Below the pieces are notes generated by a model. That model had not been told where the DNA came from, ran no database searches, and saw nothing but the letters and a program-made list of their open reading frames with translations. The translations under genes and the position numbers were made by a program. From Acherontichlamydia pituitae (GTDB taxonomy: Bacteria > Chlamydiota > Chlamydiia > Chlamydiales > Rhabdochlamydiaceae), in NCBI GenBank assembly GCA_019634675.1, contig JAHCAX010000001.1:496001-560000 (forward strand): 64,000 bases of DNA. The letters run 5' to 3'. Position 1 is the first letter of the stretch. Every line of letters begins with the position of its first letter. Positions 1-8,900 of the stretch are shown here, piece by piece.

Positions 1-28
1 TTGACGCATTTATTTCTTATCGGATACG
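1..28 (+). promoter_or_regulatory. possible sigma70-type promoter of the MOMP-like cluster
   Basis: A TTGACG box opens the window and is followed after 16 bases by GATACG (or after 17 by ATACGT), about 55 bases before the first porin start codon. The -35 match is good and the -10 is weak. Upstream sequence is missing, so this is only a candidate. Confidence 0.25.
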
Positions 29-81
29 TTATTAGATCTTTTAATAACGATCCGTTCATTTCCTAAAAGCAAGGTCCATCG

Positions 82-1197
82 ATGTTGGGTAAGAAGTCCA
101 ATTTGTTTGTTCTCGCGCTCGCAATGATGATGGGAAGCGTGTGCGCTGACGATGTCTCAAGTGCGCAAGACGGCCAAGCGCAAAGCGGGATCAGCGCGAT
201 TTCTCAAACTAATGTGGATGGAACTGTAGGCGGAGTCAATCCCAGCTATCCAAAGAAGTGCTACCAAGTCGGGCTATACGTCACAGGCGACTACTTGTAC
301 TGGAAAGCGGAGCAAGAAGGGCTGATGTTTACCGAGACATCTAAAAATAGGGTTCCCTTCACAATTGACGATGGGAAAATGATCAATCCCGATTTTGATT
401 GGGCGTCCGGCTTTCGAGTGGGGATGGGCTACAACTTTCGTTATGATGGGTGGGATATTTTTCTGCAGTGGACCGACTATGATGTTGAGACGTCTCGGCA
501 TGTTCATGCGCCAAAAAATGGTCAATTGTTAGCGCTCTGGTCGACTGCGCATGGTGTCAATCCTTCTTACTATGGACTAAAAGCTTCTGCGCATTGGCAT
601 TTGGACTATGACATCGTCGATCTGGAGCTCGGGCGCAATTATTATGTCAGCAGGGCATTGTCCATCCGTCCATTTCTCGGAGCGCGGGGAGCTTGGATCT
701 ATCAAAGGATCCGCGTGCACTACGAGGGATTGGATTTTGGATCGGGAATTAATCCGAATAACTTCCCTTTGACCACATGGGGAAAAAATGCATTTCATGC
801 CGGCGGCGCTCGGCTAGGTTTTAACCTGGTCTGGCATTTGAACCGGATGTGGGGGATCTATACCAACGTTTCAGGATCATTGCTGCTTGGGTATTTTAAT
901 GCGCACGTGCATGGAAAGCTCAATCTTCCTCCGGAAGCGACAAGCGTTGAACTTTCATCAAGTATTAGGCGGGTGAGGCCGAACTTAGAAATTGCCACAG
1001 GCCTCAAATGGGAAGATTGTTTTGATAGGGGAAAATGGCATTTGGCGATCACTGTCGGATATGAACTTGTCCAATGGTGGTCGATGAACCAAATGATCCA
1101 AATGCTCGATGCTTGCCCAGCTAATGGAGAGTCCTATCGTCGGCGAGGGGATTTAGGGTTGCAAGGTTGGACGATTGCAGCGCGCTTGGACTTCTAA
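82..1197 (+). CDS. MOMP-like / Lpg1974-family outer membrane porin, paralogue 1
   Basis: This 371-residue protein has an N-terminal signal peptide (hydrophobic run ending VCA near residue 22) and ends in LDF, the terminal aromatic residue expected of a BAM-inserted beta-barrel. It shares blocks with the next two genes: GDYLYWKAE near residue 69, GFRVGMGY near 110, and HWHLDYD followed by LELGR near 172-185. Alternating aromatic/polar residues and many Trp/Tyr suggest an outer-membrane barrel. In environmental chlamydiae, expanded MOMP-like families of this type (also named after Legionella Lpg1974) stand in for the single MOMP of Chlamydia. An AAGG about 9 bases upstream supports the ATG. Pore function is inferred from family. 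Confidence 0.8.
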   Translation: MLGKKSNLFVLALAMMMGSVCADDVSSAQDGQAQSGISAISQTNVDGTVGGVNPSYPKKCYQVGLYVTGDYLYWKAEQEGLMFTETSKNRVPFTIDDGKMINPDFDWASGFRVGMGYNFRYDGWDIFLQWTDYDVETSRHVHAPKNGQLLALWSTAHGVNPSYYGLKASAHWHLDYDIVDLELGRNYYVSRALSIRPFLGARGAWIYQRIRVHYEGLDFGSGINPNNFPLTTWGKNAFHAGGARLGFNLVWHLNRMWGIYTNVSGSLLLGYFNAHVHGKLNLPPEATSVELSSSIRRVRPNLEIATGLKWEDCFDRGKWHLAITVGYELVQWWSMNQMIQMLDACPANGESYRRRGDLGLQGWTIAARLDF

Positions 1198-1257
1198 GGG
1201 ACTCTGGATTGGTGATGATGATTAAGCAGGATTTCAAAGTAAAAAGGGATGTTCTTA

Positions 1258-2391
1258 ATGCGAAATAACTTTTCTCAGTTCCTAGCCGGCATAACAGGTG
1301 CGGTGACGTTCATGACCTCCTTTTTGAGCGCTGATCCGGCAGTAAGCTCTAGTGCGTCCAGTGAAGGTGTTTCTTCTATTTCCCAACGGACTGTTGAAAA
1401 CCAGCCACGAGGTAAAAGCGCTTCAACTTATTTAAAATCTCCTAAGACGGTCGGAATTTATTTCACAGGAGAGTTTCTCTATTGGAACGGGGAATTGGAA
1501 GGATTGGATTATGTGGTTAGATCAAAATCGCCTTCCGGCGCTGCATCGAATCTACCCTTTGATATAGCCCCTACGATGAAAGATGGCAAAGCGCTTTATC
1601 CCGATTTTGGCTGGGATCCTGGATTTCGTGTTGGGATGGGCTACCATATCCCCCATGACCAATGGGACATTTATTTGGATTGGACCCGCTTTCAAAATGA
1701 TGCTTCCGATTCCTCTCATCCTCCATCCGGAGGCAGCATTGATGGGACGTGGCTGCTCACCTCTTTTGGCAGCGCAGCGACGTTTGCAAGCGCCCATTGG
1801 AAATTGGATTACGATGTCTTGGATTTAGAACTCGGACGCTCCTATTATCTGACCAAGGCGCTCTCCGCGCGACCTTTCATCGGCTTAAGAGGGGTTTGGA
1901 TCGATCAGCATTATCGGACTACTTATCATGGAATCAGCGTCTCAAGAGGTTTTTTCCTTCCGGCAGCGATTACAAATATCCATCTTAAAATGAAGAATGA
2001 TTACAAAGCATTTGGGTTAAGGGCCGGCTCAGATCTTGATTGGGCGTTCAACCGCCATTGGAGCTTGATCGGCGAGGCGTCCGTTTGCCTCGTTTATGGC
2101 TTCTTTGATGTTTCGCAGAGGAGTTCGATCTCTAATCCGATTGCCCCCTTTCAGATCGATTCGAAAGAAGAGTTCCATACGACAAAGGCCAACTTTGAAG
2201 TTGCGATCGGATTGCAATGGAACGCCTATTTTGCAAACGACCGGTATCATCTGGCCATTGCTGGAAAATATGAGTTCATCGAGTGGTTCAACCAAAATCA
2301 GCTGACCCGATTTTCTGGAACTTACCGATACCCTGCTTATGGGAATTTAATGCTGCAAGGCGCGACGCTTTCTGCTCGATTTGAATTTTAA
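1258..2391 (+). CDS. MOMP-like / Lpg1974-family outer membrane porin, paralogue 2
   Basis: This is the second of three tandem porin-like paralogues (377 residues from this start). An upstream in-frame ATG at 1249 directly abuts the AAAAAGGG Shine-Dalgarno stretch, so the ATG at 1258 has the better spacing and gives a cleaner signal peptide (hydrophobic core ending in SFLSA). The family blocks recur: GEFLYWNGE, GFRVGMGY, HWKLDYDVLDLELGRSYY. The protein ends in FEF, a C-terminal Phe as in BAM substrates. The gap to the previous stop is about 60 bases, so the three genes are probably co-transcribed. The variable stretches between shared blocks are probably surface loops (inference). Confidence 0.8.
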   Translation: MRNNFSQFLAGITGAVTFMTSFLSADPAVSSSASSEGVSSISQRTVENQPRGKSASTYLKSPKTVGIYFTGEFLYWNGELEGLDYVVRSKSPSGAASNLPFDIAPTMKDGKALYPDFGWDPGFRVGMGYHIPHDQWDIYLDWTRFQNDASDSSHPPSGGSIDGTWLLTSFGSAATFASAHWKLDYDVLDLELGRSYYLTKALSARPFIGLRGVWIDQHYRTTYHGISVSRGFFLPAAITNIHLKMKNDYKAFGLRAGSDLDWAFNRHWSLIGEASVCLVYGFFDVSQRSSISNPIAPFQIDSKEEFHTTKANFEVAIGLQWNAYFANDRYHLAIAGKYEFIEWFNQNQLTRFSGTYRYPAYGNLMLQGATLSARFEF

Positions 2392-2415
2392 CAGGTGCAA
2401 AGAAGGAAATAGAGA

Positions 2416-3651
2416 ATGTTTGATCCAATCCTAAGAAAGACAGCAGTCATCGCCTGTTCCTTGCTGCTTATCCTAACTCAAGATGCATCCGCTTTTGCTC
2501 CCCAGGTGAAAAACTTCTTCGGATTTGGGAATGAACCTTCAAAGAACTCGACTGATTTAGCTGCTTCGGCTGACCCTTCCGTTCCGCAGCAGCCGATAAG
2601 CCCAGAAGCGCAATTGTCAGCAGTGGAAGATAAGAAGGTCAATGGAGCGATGGGAACCAAGAACCCTCCCCGCTTCCAACTCCAACATGCGAACAGGATC
2701 TTTTTGGAATGCGATTTTCTCTATTGGCGCGCTGAAATGGATGGGATTGAATTCGCTGTTTCCTCCACAAGCCCCAACGATGCAGATGCTGATGAAATGA
2801 GCTCGATGACGGGAGGGAAGTGGAAGGACATCGATTTTGAATGGGGGCCTGGTTTCCGTATCGGCATCGGATACCGCACTCCTTATGATTTTTGGGACCT
2901 CTCTTTGTTATGGACCCGGTTTAATCATTCTTCGAGCGGGCATGCCCATCAACCTTCCGGAGGAGGTCTTGCGGCGACCTGGTTCACATTTGCTACGCTG
3001 TTAGGGATCAATTGTGACAAGGCCTCAGGGCATTGGGACCTTAATTACAATACGTTGGACTTGCTGTTGAGCCGCACCTTTTTTGTCAGCCGCGGACTGA
3101 CTCTTCGCCCAGGACTCGGGATCCGAGGAGCTTGGATCGATCAGGACATGCGCTATCGCTACTCCGGCGTCGATTATCTTTTCTTGCATGGATTTGGAGC
3201 GCCGCTCGGTCCTGAAAAAGTTAACTTAAGCAATGATTACCATGCTATAGGAATTTTGGCAGGGCTTGGTTTGGACTACTGTTTCAATAACCATTGGTCG
3301 ATCTATGGCAACTTGGCAGGTTCTTTGCTATACGGCGGCTTTGAGGTGCATGAACACTTGAAGGTCAAAGGGGTCAACCTTTTTGGCAGGCGTCCTTTTT
3401 ATCATTTCTCCGAAGACCGCAATCGATTAAAGAGCAATGTCGAAATGGGAGTCGGCCTAAAGTGGGAATCGGATTTGAACCGAAAAAGGGTCCACCTTTC
3501 ATTCTTTGCCGGTTATGAATTTATCGTTTGGTTCAATCAAAACCAGTTAAAGAGTTTTTGGTTTAGCGGTTTAGACAACGGTTCTTACAATCAATTAGAC
3601 GGCAACCTGTCGCTTCAGGGCGGGACTTTTGGTGGGCGGATCGATTTTTAA
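2416..3651 (+). CDS. MOMP-like / Lpg1974-family outer membrane porin, paralogue 3
   Basis: This 411-residue protein is the third tandem member. It has a signal peptide (SLLLILTQDASA), then an extra linker of about 60 residues rich in Pro, Ser and Ala not seen in the other two. The conserved barrel blocks follow: CDFLYWRAEMDG, GFRIGIGY, GHWDLNYNTLDLLLSR, RPGLGIRGAWID. It terminates in RIDF. AAGGAAATAGAG lies just before the ATG. The stop codon overlaps by four bases with the stop of the convergent lipoate-ligase gene, so transcription units collide here without an intergenic terminator. Confidence 0.8.
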   Translation: MFDPILRKTAVIACSLLLILTQDASAFAPQVKNFFGFGNEPSKNSTDLAASADPSVPQQPISPEAQLSAVEDKKVNGAMGTKNPPRFQLQHANRIFLECDFLYWRAEMDGIEFAVSSTSPNDADADEMSSMTGGKWKDIDFEWGPGFRIGIGYRTPYDFWDLSLLWTRFNHSSSGHAHQPSGGGLAATWFTFATLLGINCDKASGHWDLNYNTLDLLLSRTFFVSRGLTLRPGLGIRGAWIDQDMRYRYSGVDYLFLHGFGAPLGPEKVNLSNDYHAIGILAGLGLDYCFNNHWSIYGNLAGSLLYGGFEVHEHLKVKGVNLFGRRPFYHFSEDRNRLKSNVEMGVGLKWESDLNRKRVHLSFFAGYEFIVWFNQNQLKSFWFSGLDNGSYNQLDGNLSLQGGTFGGRIDF

Positions 3652-4355
3652 GCATCGATCAGAGTAGTCGACTGGCGGAGATCGCCTGTTTGCAATGCAT
3701 GGACTTCTTCAAGCGTTGAGGGGTGTACATCGTAATTTTTTCCAAGCGCTGTTTTGATCTTTTCAACAATTCCTGGCAGATGATGAAAATGTTCGGAAAG
3801 GCGGCAGAGAAAGTCGGAATGGTCACGGCCCTTTCGGTAATCGGGAGTCTTTTTCGGATGGAGAAGGTATTGCATCCTTTCATCGGAGTAGTCCCATAGG
3901 AAGCTGGTGTGGTGGAGCCACCTGTCTTTTTTGATGTACTGGGCATTTCCTCCCATTTTTTTCTCCCCGATCACAAAATCGTTTTCCCTCAAACGGAATT
4001 GGTCATGGGCAAAGACATCTTTGTAGATCCCTTCTGTCCACTTCATGATCGGTTCGGGAAATGCGGGAAAGGGATGGACCTTTTTGTTGCAGATAAAGGT
4101 CACAAACAGGGTATTTTGATCGACGATGACGGTTCCGCCTCCGCTGAACCGCTTAATGATCGGAATGTTGTCTTGGCGCGCTTTGCTCAAGTCGATGAGC
4201 TCATCTTTTTTTCCCGAGATCCCCATTACAATCGAAATAGGCGATCCCTCGTTAACGATGCACCAGTTCCGATCATCGGCGCGCAACAGGGCCTCTTCGA
4301 TCTGGAGCTGTTCCAAAATGGGAAATTGATTAAGATGCAAAAAATGAAATGCCAT
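3648..4355 (-). CDS. lplA: lipoate-protein ligase A family protein
   Basis: This 235-residue protein has the BPL/LplA ligase fold signature: RFSGGGTVIVD (the lipoyl-AMP binding RxxGGGxV motif) near residue 89, then a GGNAQ segment and the HHTSFLWDY stretch that follows it in this family. It should attach lipoate, probably salvaged from the host, to E2/GcvH domains in the cytoplasm; which substrate it prefers cannot be read from sequence. At about 235 residues it is the short form without the C-terminal accessory domain of E. coli LplA. It lies three bases downstream of the small exported-protein gene and is probably in one operon with it and the GGDEF gene. Confidence 0.8.
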   Translation of the reverse strand: MAFHFLHLNQFPILEQLQIEEALLRADDRNWCIVNEGSPISIVMGISGKKDELIDLSKARQDNIPIIKRFSGGGTVIVDQNTLFVTFICNKKVHPFPAFPEPIMKWTEGIYKDVFAHDQFRLRENDFVIGEKKMGGNAQYIKKDRWLHHTSFLWDYSDERMQYLLHPKKTPDYRKGRDHSDFLCRLSEHFHHLPGIVEKIKTALGKNYDVHPSTLEEVHALQTGDLRQSTTLIDA

Positions 4356-4358
4356 GGA

Positions 4359-4727
4359 TTACATGTAGCTGATGGAGGCGACTTCTTCGACTTTGACGAG
4401 CTGGAAGCGGATCCCTTGGGTGGAATTGAAGCGGAACAGGATCAGGGTGGAGTTGCCCATCAAGGTCATATCGATGATGTTCGATATCGTCGAGCCGTTC
4501 ATTAACTGGAAAAAGACCTTGCCTGTCGTTTTTTCTTTGCGCAGCGTTTCGAACGCTTCCTTAAAATCTTGTGCGCGCATTTTAGGATCGATGACAAGGG
4601 AAGAGGAGGGAGAGCTTGGAGCTGCTGGAGAGGGTTGAACCTCCGCAGTTGGCGTTATCGTCTGAACAGCGGCGTGGGCGCTGCCAAATAAAAGAGGTAA
4701 AGCGGAAAGGAAAGAGAGTTTCAGCAT
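4359..4727 (-). CDS. small exported protein of unknown function
   Basis: This 122-residue protein has a clear Sec signal peptide (MLKLSFLSALPLLFGSAHA), a Pro/Ser-rich linker (residues ~28-45) and a compact ~75-residue domain predicted as mixed alpha/beta. I do not recognise the domain. It overlaps the 3' end of the upstream GGDEF-like gene by seven bases and is followed after three bases by lplA, so it is translationally coupled in that operon. A periplasmic location is likely; function unknown. Confidence 0.65.
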   Translation of the reverse strand: MLKLSFLSALPLLFGSAHAAVQTITPTAEVQPSPAAPSSPSSSLVIDPKMRAQDFKEAFETLRKEKTTGKVFFQLMNGSTISNIIDMTLMGNSTLILFRFNSTQGIRFQLVKVEEVASISYM

Positions 4728-5662
4728 GCGATAATCCGGTTGCCCTGTTGTTTTGCTTCTTTGAGGGCCGAATCCACTTTGACTAAGAGCTCCTCAAATT
4801 GATCATAGGTGTTTTTAGGCATAGGAATTTTTTCATCGTAGGCGATCACACCTAGAGAGAATGTTAGCGTAATATCCTTTTTTCGTGGGAAGAAATGTGC
4901 GTCATGGACCTCTTTTCGGACCGTTTCAGCGATCATCATGGCAGCCCGATGGGATGTTTTGGGCAGGAGGATCAAAAAACGGCCTCCTCCCTGCGGCATC
5001 AAGACATCAAATTTGCGCAAGTGGTTTTTTAAAAAATTTTCTACTGAATGCAGCACGCCTTCGATGACTGTTTTAGGGAATGACTCGTAAATTTTTTTAT
5101 AATCGTCGATTTCAAGGAGGATCAGGCAAAGGGGGCGGTGGGATTGTTTGACTTTCGAAATTTCCTTGATCGCATCCTCTGTCGTCACAAACCGAAGCTG
5201 AAGTTCTTTTCTGGGCAAAGGAGGGCTGGTCTGTTTTTTGATCTTCTGGGTAATCAGGGCCATCTTTTTGTTAACAGGCTTGGTCTGCAGGGCAACGACC
5301 ACCCGTTGATAGATCTCTTCGCCGTCGAGCGGTTCGTGGATGAAATCGGAAATCCCTTGGTTGATCGCCTCCAAAAAGAAGCTTTTCTTATGGTTGTTGG
5401 TCACAAGGAGGATAGGCGTTGTTTGGTAACCTGTCAGCTGGCGGATGTGCTGGGACAGGATCGCCCAAGTGGAATCGAGGGTTTTCTGATCGAGGATGAT
5501 CAGATCGATCGGCATGCTCTTCATCCAATCGACCGCGGCAAAGCTGTCGGCGCACTCGATGATGAAAAATGAGTTCTTTAAGACCCTTTTAATAAAGGTT
5601 TTCTGGTAGCTGTTCTGAGTGATCAGTAGCACTGAAGGAAGCGATTCTTTCTTCTCTTGCAT
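4721..5662 (-). CDS. receiver-GGDEF protein with degenerate active sites
   Basis: The 313-residue protein has a receiver-like domain (residues ~10-130) followed by a GGDEF-type domain (~150-313), the PleD-like order. Both active sites look broken. In the receiver the acidic pair after beta1 is replaced (SVLLITQNSY) and the conserved Lys is Glu (HEPL), though the phospho-acceptor-like Asp in LIILDQ remains. In the cyclase domain the GGDEF motif reads GGGRF (residues 225-229). The fold hallmarks LLEIDDY and the late TFSLGV segment remain. Catalysis of c-di-GMP synthesis is therefore unlikely; a scaffold or ligand-binding role is more plausible. It leads the operon with the small exported protein and lplA. 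Confidence 0.75.
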   Translation of the reverse strand: MQEKKESLPSVLLITQNSYQKTFIKRVLKNSFFIIECADSFAAVDWMKSMPIDLIILDQKTLDSTWAILSQHIRQLTGYQTTPILLVTNNHKKSFFLEAINQGISDFIHEPLDGEEIYQRVVVALQTKPVNKKMALITQKIKKQTSPPLPRKELQLRFVTTEDAIKEISKVKQSHRPLCLILLEIDDYKKIYESFPKTVIEGVLHSVENFLKNHLRKFDVLMPQGGGRFLILLPKTSHRAAMMIAETVRKEVHDAHFFPRKKDITLTFSLGVIAYDEKIPMPKNTYDQFEELLVKVDSALKEAKQQGNRIIAC

Positions 5663-5931
5663 GTTCCGCGATCTCTTCTATGGAGTATCTGTACTTAGGG
5701 ATATCTGCATAGAAGAAAACATGCAATTAAAATATTTAATTGTCATTTAGCGTTTTTGACAAAGAGTAAGGTCTGTTTTTTTGGGAACGCAAAATAGTGC
5801 AAGTCATTATAAATAGGCATGTTGTGCTTTAGTTTTAAAAAAGTTACTTATTCAATTTAAGTATGAAATTAAATTGAGTTTTAATTATTTAAACATTAAA
5901 ATATGTATCAATTTAATTAATAGGTTTTTTT
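5663..5931. other. AT-rich divergent intergenic region
   Basis: This gap of about 270 bases separates the divergent GGDEF-like gene (minus) and the giant protein gene (plus). It is conspicuously AT-rich, especially 5820-5930. It contains a TTGACA at 5756-5761 and a TATAAA-like box near 5808, but they are not spaced as one promoter. I see no ORF, tRNA or terminator. It probably carries both divergent promoters. Confidence 0.4.
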
Positions 5932-8900
5932 ATGAGCGTTAACAAATCGTTAATAAATCAAGAGAGTTCAGGTTGTACAAGTCCATCGGCTTTGCCTGTC
6001 TCTCTTAAAGAGCTAAGCGAGTATTTCCAAAGCGCAGATCTATTCATGGGCTTGCTATCTCAAATCCAGCAAGAACAAGGAGCGGAGGCCCGATGGGCCG
6101 CGCGGCAGCCGCTTTGCGCGAAAGAACTTGTTCAAACTCTTTTTTCTAAAAAGAAGTTCGCCAATGCAGTCGTTCCGTTTTTCTCTCTTTGCGATAAAGA
6201 TCCGGGCTTAAGAAAAGCTCTGCAGAGAATAGCTTCCAATTCAGATCAGAAATTGGAAAAAGTTCAAGGGACCATTGAGAAAAACATTCAATCTTTAGCT
6301 GAGCATCCGGAGTTATTCTTTGAACTTGGGCATGAATCCCTTAATCATAAGAACCGGAGATTAGCTCAAGCACTGTTCAGCTACTGTGGAAAGAATCCCA
6401 CATTTGTCCAAAAGAACTTGAAGGAGTTTTCCGACCTTGTCAAGAGGGCTGTCCATTTGGAGGATCTGGTTGTCTTGGAATTTATTTTTGATCATGGGAT
6501 CGATCAGTTTTTGGAAAAAAAAGAAGGAAGTTTTGGTCATAATGGCGGTTTGAACCTCGGTACGCTATTGAATTATCAACGATGGAATACCCTAGACCTG
6601 CTCATTCAAAAAGGCAAGGTCCCTGGAATGGTGATCTCAAAATACGAGCTTCAGAAGGGGAAAGACCAAGAAAAGATCGATCTAATGATTGCCAATGGAG
6701 CGGTTGTCGAAAAGCCTACACTTTTGTGGGAAGATGAAGAGACGAATCGTTTAAAAAAAGCGTTTGAGCGCCATGAGATGTATAAGACATTGCATGAGGA
6801 TGTGCTTACGATCGATTTCCTGAAGACTCTTAAAGCCGATGATCTATGGTGGTGGCTCTCTTTTGATTTCCATGCAGCAAGCGTCTTGGCAAAGTTTCCT
6901 GATTTTTTTAATGCCCTTCTTCTCCAGCAATCTGATCGTCCTCCCTATTTTGAACGTGCATTGAAGGTTTATTCCGCAGCTGGAATCTTTGACCAGACAG
7001 TCCATGGAGTTCCTCTGCTGTTCAAGGCCATTTTTTCGAACAATGACTCGATGGCAGAGGCTCTGCTCTGCCAAGGCGTTCCAGCAAAAGCCGTTGAGGA
7101 AAAGACCGGATGGACAGCGTTTGAAGCGGCTCTTCGTTGCTTAAGACCGGATGGGACAGGGCTTAAACTATTTGAATTTTTCCTCAACCATCCTGCAACA
7201 GATTGCCATGCGGTTTTTAAAGATGGAACCCACCCGATCGATGCCCTCTTTCAATTGGACATCCCGAACAAGCTCTTGCCGCTAAAGGCCATGTTGAAAA
7301 AAGGAGCGGCCTTAAGGGGCTCTAAACTGTCGCTTTTAGAACGGGCTGCAAAGCTTCAACCCTACGATGTGCCCGCTTTGAAATTATTGATTTCCCATGG
7401 ACTCTTTTTGGGAGAAATGACGCCTGACAAAGACACTGTGCTGCATGTATTGATCTCCTCTTGCGCGGCGTCTTCAGGGCTGGAACGCGAGGCATTTCTT
7501 CAGCTGATTGCGCACGTGGCGGCTCATGCTCCTAAAGCATTTGACGGAGTTGTCGATAGCAAAGGCAAAACAGTTTTGGATACGGCAAAGGAAAAAGGCG
7601 TTCCCGAAGCTGTCCTGATCTTATTGCAAGCAGGCATTGCGCAAGGTTCTTCTATTTCAAAAAGCCAGCCGGTGAAATTAAGTGCGCAAAAGGGGGATAG
7701 CCATGAATTAAAGATCTTTGAAAACGAAATCCAAATAATTGAGGAATCCTATCGGAAACTGGACGCCCCAAAGTCTTCTAGCGAACTAAGGCCTTGGATG
7801 AACTTGACCAATATCACCTATTTGTTCGGCGATGCGATCGTGAAATATGGAGTAGCTGCCAAATCTTCAGAGAAAGGATCCGAATCTAAAGGAAGATCTT
7901 TTGAAGGCAGCGGTAGCTTTTTAGCTGCTCTCTTGTCAGTTTGCGAAAAAACACTGATTGCCAAGGGCTGTAATGCTGAAGAACTTCAAGCGGTGGAGCA
8001 AGCGAGGCAGAAGCTGGAACGGGCGGTCTTTTGTTTTAATTTGCTCAGCATTTGCGCTGTGAAAGAGGAGTTCAGAAGGGAGTATTTGCCTATCCTTTCT
8101 TCTACGATTGAAGCGCAGATCGCAGCTTTAGCCCCAGGAGAAACTTTGCTGCTCCCTTCCGGCTGGACGGGCCAGGAAGGCAGATACCATGCGATGTTGA
8201 TCGAGGTGGGTAAAAATGCGGATGGGACGTGTTCGCTTACCGTCATCAACACGGACAAGAAGAACGGAGCTCTTCTCCATGCACAGCGTCCTACAGAGCT
8301 TAAAACCCTGATCAATCCGGTTCGAGCCTTCAATGGGATCCCTCAAGAAGAGCTGTTTGATTCCTCTTTAGTGCCATCGCTTCTATCCCTCCTTGCTCAT
8401 TTTCCAGAAGATGGGGCAAATCAATATGGGGACAAGGACTACTACCACGTTCTTTTCTCTAGATTCAGCGGATATGCTGTTTCTCTTCCTCCTGATAAAA
8501 AGATGTGTTTCATTACGGCGCAGCGTTCGGGGACATGCACAATCCGCTGCGCATTGGCCTATCTGCACATCTTTTTGGGGACGGAGCTGTATCGGAAGGT
8601 GAAAACGGAATTGGAAGAGATCACGTTTCAAGCGATCAATGACCCTCAGTTTCTTGAAAAGTCCGCTGTCAGTTCCGAGTTCCTCCAACACTTGGAACAT
8701 GCGATCGAACGGGCCGCTTTGCGTACGGACAAACAAAGAGAGAGAGGCTCTGCCAGCCTTCTGCAAGCGAAAAAGATGGCCGATCTATTAAGTGATGTCG
8801 AAGCGAAAATTCCAAAAGCTGTCGAAAGCTCTAAAGCTAATGAAAAGACAAAAGGAGTTGACAATGCAGAAGCTCCGCCTTTGCAGCAAACTGCCATGAA

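Noticed and set aside
3909..4505. 198-codon plus-strand ORF
   Set aside because: Entirely antisense to lplA and its upstream neighbour, with no protein-like motifs or ribosome-binding site.
5756..5784. TTGACA as promoter of the giant gene
   Set aside because: No -10 hexamer at 16-18 bases and it lies 170 bases upstream of the start.
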